21,875 bases of DNA from Ascoidea tarda (nom. inval.). Taxonomy: Eukaryota > Ascomycota > Saccharomycetes > Ascoideales > Ascoideaceae. The position numbers and the translations under genes are program-made. Position 1 is the stretch's first letter. Each line of letters starts with the position of its first letter. Shown here piece by piece: positions 16,794 through 21,875 of this stretch. A model generated the notes under the pieces. That model saw only the letters and a program-made list of their open reading frames with translations. It was not told where the DNA came from and did no database searches. The stretch is from the NCBI GenBank assembly GCA_030560485.1, contig JAKTTS010000188.1, positions 1-21,875 on the forward strand. Reading direction: 5' to 3'.

Positions 16794-18086
16794 ATGTTAG
16801 ATATGGAGGACAAAAGAATAATCAAAGCTGCTAGTCATCCAAATGGAAATACTGATAGTGATAGTGATAATGTCATTAAAACTAAAAATGTTCCGGTATT
16901 ATCAAATCTAAGTAACACTGAGATATCTGCTTTGTCTGGTGCAATGGCTGGATTTTTGTCTGGTGTTGCTGTTTGTCCATTAGACGTTGCTAAAACCAGA
17001 CTACAAGCACAAGGTGTGGTTTTAACTTATAATTCTGTTTCAAAATCAACTATTGATTCCAAAAATATTTCCAAACCTATAAACTCAAATATAATACCTG
17101 GATCCAATATAAATTCTAATATTAACTCGGATATAAATACAAAATCTAAACTAAAATACAGAGGAATATTTCAAACATTGACAAGGATTTCTTCTGAAGA
17201 AGGTATTTTGGGATTATACAGAGGACTTGTTCCCATAACATTAGGTTATTTTCCAACTTGGATGATTTACTTCACTGTTTATGAAAAGGCCAAAGTTTTC
17301 TATCCAACTATATTTCATGAATATATTCAAATCGATAATAATCATACTTTAAATTTCTTATCTTATAGTTTTTCTGCAATAACTGCAGGAGCTGTTTCAT
17401 CTACTTTCACTAATCCAATATGGGTTGTTAAAACAAGACTAATGCTACAAACTGGAAATGGGCATACAATTTATGATTCAATAAATAAAACATCTAATGG
17501 TCAAACAAATCAAAATAATAGTATTCAAATTAAAAGTAAAAGTAAAAGTAAAAATAAAAATTAAAGTTCCGGAACTTTAAATGCTTTTTATAAAATGTAT
17601 AAAAATGAAGGTATAAAAGTTTTTTATTCAGGATTGATACCTTCTTTATTCGGCTTGTGTCATGTTGCAATTCATTTTCCGGTGTATGAATATTTTAAAA
17701 AGTTTTTAAATTGTAATATTAATGAATCCAATAGTTCTAATAATATTGTTTCTAATAACCTATACCTACTCAAGTTAATATTAGCTTCATCGCTATCAAA
17801 AATGATTGCATCTACATTGACATATCCACATGAAGTGCTAAGAACTAGATTACAAATTCGTTCTTTAACTTCCTTGAAAATCGATAATTCCAAAGCGAGA
17901 TTGAATCAAAAGGGTGATTTAATTGATACCATAAAGTCGATATATAAAAAAGAAGGATTAATTGGATTTTATTCAGGATTTTCTACTAATTTGGTTAGAA
18001 CTGTACCTGCGAGTGCAGTTACTTTAGTATCGTATGAATATATAAAATTTTTTTTAATAAATATAGTAGAATCTTCTACTTTATAA
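16794..18086 (+). pseudogene. YIA6: Mitochondrial NAD+ carrier (YIA6/YEA6-like), frame interrupted by one in-frame TAA
   Basis: The protein matches the mitochondrial-carrier (SLC25) NAD+ transporter Yia6/Yea6, which brings NAD+ across the inner mitochondrial membrane. Upstream of the stop (256 residues) lie ISALSGAMAGFLSGVAVCPLDVAKTRLQAQG with the first PxDxxKxR signature (62-69), GLYRGLVPITLGYFPTWMIYFTVYE, and the second signature NPIWVVKTRLMLQ (208-215). A TAA at 17562-17564 follows a Lys-Ser/Asn tract. The same frame then continues intact: GTLNAFYKMYKNEGIKVFYSGLIPSLFGLCHVAIHFPVYE, the third signature YPHEVLRTRLQIR, and GFYSGFSTNLVRTVPASAVTLVSYEY, ending at 18086. All six helices are present across the two parts. 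I see no GTATGT, branch site or acceptor that would splice out the stop. Alternatives are a recent null allele, a base-calling error, or read-through; the first downstream ATG is at 17595. Conserved sequence after the stop implies any break is recent. Confidence 0.85.
17561..17580. repeat. Perfect 20-bp palindrome containing the in-frame stop
   Basis: TTAAAGTTCCGGAACTTTAA reads identically on both strands, with no spacer. The left arm holds the TAA that interrupts the NAD+ carrier; the right arm encodes the conserved G-T-L that begins the next carrier helix segment. Immediately to its left is an AAAAGT tandem tract (about 17531-17556). It could extrude as a cruciform or hairpin. Confidence 0.95.
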
Positions 18087-18367
18087 TTATTAATCATTGT
18101 ATTATTGAGGTTGAAAACTTTGCATAAAGAGCACCCTAAAGAATTCTAGTTATAAAGGCTAAAAAACAGAAAGTAAAAAAAATGAAATCAAAAAAAACAA
18201 CTTGAAGGTATAATTGATAGAAATTTGTTTTAGTAATATACAAGAAATTATAATCCTGGACCAAATAGATAAGATTAAATGAACCTAATAAACTAATCAG
18301 TGAAGTATCGTGAGAAATAAAAAAACTGTTGACAATAGTTTATGTAAACTAAACTAAAGTAAATTGA
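18087..18367. other. Intergenic between convergent NAD+ carrier and histone H4
   Basis: An AT-rich 281-bp spacer joining two 3' ends. No gene, repeat or clear terminator hairpin is visible. Confidence 0.5.
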
Positions 18368-19362
<995 letters not shown>

Positions 19363-20898
19363 TTATCTTCTTCTTGGACCATCTTTTAATCTTTCTTCTC
19401 TTAAGTTTCCTGTTCGATCCACTAAAGGCCATTTTCCCCAACCATTTAGTTTTATCACCAAGCAAGTGGCATTATCATCGCCACCAACAGCTTCAACAAA
19501 CTTGACTATTTCTTCTGCGCAAAATTGTGGGGAACCTCTTTTCATTCCTCTATTAGCAGTGCTCATTACCAAATCGACTATTTCTTGATCAGTTACATGG
19601 TTAGTGACACCGTCAGAGCACAATATTAAAAATGATTCGTCACCACCGATTTTGCCGACAGTTTGATTGATGTAGTTATTTTTTTCTTTGATCAATTTAG
19701 AATCACCAATTATAAAACTGAGAATATCTGGTTCGGCAGAAATACCCTTTGATTTTGCTACAAAATCGCCAAAAGCTCTTGTGTTGGCATAGTTTAGAAA
19801 CCTTTCTTCTCCAAAGGAATCGGTGAAAAAGGATGAAGAAAAAGTACTTAGTCGAGTTGCTTCAACAGGAGATGAAGGGTGATGATTTGAGGTTAATGGT
19901 CTCGCCGAACCATATTTATCACAAATTATTGCTTTTGTATCACCAATATGAGAAATGATGAGTTTGCTGACGGTGTTCTCCTCAAAATAAATTTTATTGT
20001 CGTTAGGATTCAAATTATAAATAAAGACTGAAGTTGAGGTTGAACCTGAGCTTTCTAAATTTTGTTCATTAATGGCAGTAGTGTTATTAATTTCATTATC
20101 ATTATTATTAGGATTATTTAAATTATTTTTATTGTTGACATAATTTTTTGTTACTTCGAATAATTGTAAATCTAGAGTTAAAAAAGCCAAGGGCAATCGT
20201 AGATTTAAATCATCATATTGATTTAAATTTTTGTCAAAGCTTTTTTTATAAAATAAATCTAATTTATTATAAAATCTTTTCCAATAACTTCCGCCAATTT
20301 TTTTGATATATAGGGATATCAAGTCTTTTAAATACGATTCATTTAAATTATTGATTGGAAAACTTTCAATGGTTTTGGATAAATTTTTGGATAAATAATT
20401 TGCTGTCTGAATTCCGCCATGGCCATCAAAGATGTTGAAATTAAAGACTCTTAGGGCTTGTTCTTTTATATCATGAAGGTGGTTACTATGAATGATATTC
20501 GTTATTTTTTTATTGTAGATATTTAAGGGCAAATGTAAGACTGCAGCTGATAATTTGTCTTCATTATAAACTCTATTAACTCGAGAGGTTGCATGGCCAA
20601 AATGGGATGGAGATTTTAATATAGGGATCTTGAGTCTCGCTTTGAAATTTAAATTATTTGAGCTATTATATAAAATTGAATCATTGGATTTTGTATTTAA
20701 AATTGGAAAATAGACGTATTCTGAAAAGAATCTTCTATTATCGAGATTGTGGTTTCTGCGATAATCAGACTTGTAATCATATTTGAGTAAATCTGATCTC
20801 TTCCGGTTGATCATTAAAAGATTTAACGAGCATTTCAGTAGCTGATTGGGGATGTTATACGATAAGGAAGAGTTTGAGAGTAGTACATTGATTGACAT
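19363..20898 (-). CDS. PTC6: Mitochondrial PP2C-type protein phosphatase
   Basis: This 511-residue PP2C (PPM) phosphatase best matches Ptc6, a Mg/Mn-dependent Ser/Thr phosphatase of mitochondria linked to pyruvate dehydrogenase control and mitophagy in S. cerevisiae. Visible motifs are GHATSRVNRVYNEDK (101-115, with the acidic metal residues), FDGHGG (157-162), GGSYWKRF, SHIGDTKAIICDKYGSARPLTSNHHP, SFGEERFLNYANTRAFGDF, SAEPDILSF, LCSDGVTN (426-433) and DDNAT (474-478). GHATSRxNR and the ending WGKWPLVDRTGNLREERL are shared with Ptc6 rather than Ptc5 or Ptc7. The first about 50 residues, with few acids and several Arg/Lys, could serve as a presequence. It is longer than S. cerevisiae Ptc6 (442 aa), mainly through N-terminal sequence and an Asn-rich insert near 255-275. 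One CTG codon lies in the weakly conserved N-terminus (20836-20838). Confidence 0.9.
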   Translation of the reverse strand: MSINVLLSNSSLSYNIPNQLLKCSLNLLMINRKRSDLLKYDYKSDYRRNHNLDNRRFFSEYVYFPILNTKSNDSILYNSSNNLNFKARLKIPILKSPSHFGHATSRVNRVYNEDKLSAAVLHLPLNIYNKKITNIIHSNHLHDIKEQALRVFNFNIFDGHGGIQTANYLSKNLSKTIESFPINNLNESYLKDLISLYIKKIGGSYWKRFYNKLDLFYKKSFDKNLNQYDDLNLRLPLAFLTLDLQLFEVTKNYVNNKNNLNNPNNNDNEINNTTAINEQNLESSGSTSTSVFIYNLNPNDNKIYFEENTVSKLIISHIGDTKAIICDKYGSARPLTSNHHPSSPVEATRLSTFSSSFFTDSFGEERFLNYANTRAFGDFVAKSKGISAEPDILSFIIGDSKLIKEKNNYINQTVGKIGGDESFLILCSDGVTNHVTDQEIVDLVMSTANRGMKRGSPQFCAEEIVKFVEAVGGDDNATCLVIKLNGWGKWPLVDRTGNLREERLKDGPRRR

Positions 20899-21298
20899 TT
20901 TATGAGAAAATAAGATGAAGAGTAAGAATATAGGTTTTGCAAAGCAGTAGAGATTGGTTAAATATGCACAAAATCAGATATATTTAAGTAGTAATTATTA
21001 CTGAAGATCAATAGTATTATAAAAAAAATTTGATCATTGAAATTTCAAGCGAAAAAAAATTGATGATGATAATAATGATAACAAACTGTGTGTGGGAAAG
21101 TTAATGAACAGTGGCTAATGAGTAGACAAGTTGTGAGTATATAGTTATAAAGATCTATTTGAAATGCAAATTGGCATTTTATACAACAAATATACAATCC
21201 AGTAAGGAATACAAAAGAATCTCCAGCTGAGAAGAGGAAATACAGCTGTAGATAATATATCCTCCTGGGCTGGAAATGCTAGATATGAGATAACATGA
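20899..21298. other. Intergenic: PTC6 upstream region
   Basis: About 400 bp of AT-rich sequence upstream of PTC6. An imperfectly supported short dyad AAATGC/GCATTT lies near 21160-21177. A 102-codon minus-strand frame (21145-21453) reaches into the GC-rich island and resembles nothing I know. I see no gene here. Confidence 0.4.
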
Positions 21299-21640
21299 GG
21301 TGGGTCCCACTCAATCGCAAAAACCCGCTGCCGGTTTGGGTGCGGTCGCTCACCGCTCACGAAAAGCGTCGGCAGCCGGCGGTTCACGCCAGCGCTATTC
21401 TGCGTCTGGCACACATAGATGCAGGCATATGCGTACAAACAAGTACTACACATGACCTTGCACGTGTGCTTCTTGGAAATGCAGTTCCAAAAATAACACG
21501 CGGGATGTCGGGTGTAAGTTTACATCACGTGTCTGTGGTCCCCTCATGTTGCGAGCCAGATCCGCTTAGCGCCAGAGAGATCCGGTACCAACACACACCC
21601 CCGAAAGAGGGCCAGAGCCGGACACCGAATATATAATGGT
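21299..21640 (+). promoter_or_regulatory. GC-rich promoter-like island with two CACGTG boxes and a TATA box
   Basis: This block is strikingly GC-rich compared with its flanks. It starts with GGTGGGTCCCAC (21299-21310), the exact complement of an element in the eIF4A promoter. CACGTG occurs at 21461-21466 and 21526-21531, the second inside ATCACGTG, the Cbf1-type core. TATATAA lies at 21630-21636 on the plus strand, followed by a pyrimidine-rich stretch at about 21639-21658, the arrangement of a strongly expressed yeast promoter. This suggests a plus-strand gene whose coding start is beyond the right edge. The motifs are seen; orientation is inference. Confidence 0.5.
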
Positions 21641-21875
21641 TTTCCCTCTTTCTTCTTTGGGAGCTGCATCCCAAACACTGGTTTTTCCATTATTCTGGGT
21701 TTTCTTTGGGCTGTGGTATATCTCAACACAATAAAAATTACTATTAATTAAATGAATTATGTACGATGACTAACAATGAATCAAATGACTATAAGAGAGA
21801 AAGGTGAAAAAAATTTATAATACAAAAAAAAAATTAACAAATTTTGTATAACTTAATCTACTTCTAGCTTCTAAA
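21641..21875. other. Window-edge sequence, no coding start resolved
   Basis: Following the TATA box, every ATG I checked between 21751 and 21800 meets a stop within 15 codons, so no plus-strand coding exon begins here. TGACTAACA (about 21767-21775) resembles a branch site and could belong to a 5'-UTR intron, but I see no good GTATGT donor before it. Alternatively the AT-rich edge could be the 3' end of a minus-strand gene from the right. Not resolvable in this window. Confidence 0.3.

Noticed and set aside
17440-17600. Intron that would remove the stop in the NAD+ carrier
   Set aside because: No GTATGT donor or TACTAAC-like branch site is present, and the GT...AG pairs I tried are very short or shift the frame.
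21526-21533. ATCACGTG as a centromere CDEI element (also at 2750-2757)
   Set aside because: No 80-bp AT-rich CDEII and no CDEIII (TTCCGAA) follow at the right distance; the Cbf1 promoter role is simpler.
21295-21729. Frames on both strands in the GC-rich right-hand island
   Set aside because: GC-rich DNA has few stops by chance; TATA and E-box motifs point to promoter rather than coding use.

Overview
The window is nuclear DNA of a budding yeast (Saccharomycotina). It is AT-rich and gene-dense, proteins are rich in Asn and Ser, and the spliceosomal introns are few, short and 5'-biased, with GTATGT donors and TACTAAC/TACTAAT branch sites. All eleven protein genes have clear Saccharomyces cerevisiae counterparts. 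In-frame CTG codons are almost absent, so a CUG-reassigned lineage is possible but not shown. I see no virus-derived element, transposon, CRISPR array or bacterial-type system, and no obviously new multi-gene system.

Layout, left to right. A hexanucleotide repeat runs off the left edge. QRI7 (mitochondrial tRNA t6A synthesis), PRE8 (20S proteasome alpha2, one intron) and TRS20 (TRAPP) lie on the minus strand. CBP4 (complex III assembly) diverges from TRS20 on the plus strand. BUD6 (polarisome, one intron), an eIF4A gene (TIF1-like, one intron), SEC1 (exocytic SM protein) and CWC15 (spliceosome) follow on the minus strand. Then come tRNA-Ser(CGA) with a very short intron and RAD51 on the plus strand. 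A 1.5-kb gap without a recognisable gene precedes a mitochondrial NAD+ carrier (YIA6/YEA6-like) on the plus strand, whose frame is broken by one TAA inside a perfect 20-bp palindrome. A solitary histone H4 gene and PTC6 (mitochondrial PP2C phosphatase) are on the minus strand. The last kilobase is a promoter-like region with a GC-rich island and a TATA box pointing off the right edge.

The genes are ordinary housekeeping neighbours, not a pathway cluster. Several serve mitochondria (QRI7, CBP4, the NAD+ carrier, PTC6) and several serve secretion and polarity (TRS20, BUD6, SEC1), but shared location is not evidence of shared control.

The items most worth a second look are the stop-in-palindrome in the NAD+ carrier, the near-absence of CTG codons, the 9-nt tRNA intron, the cluster of dyads and repeats between PTC6 and H4, the paired CGCGTTT boxes ahead of RAD51, and a 12-bp GTGGGACCCACC element shared by two distant GC-rich promoters.
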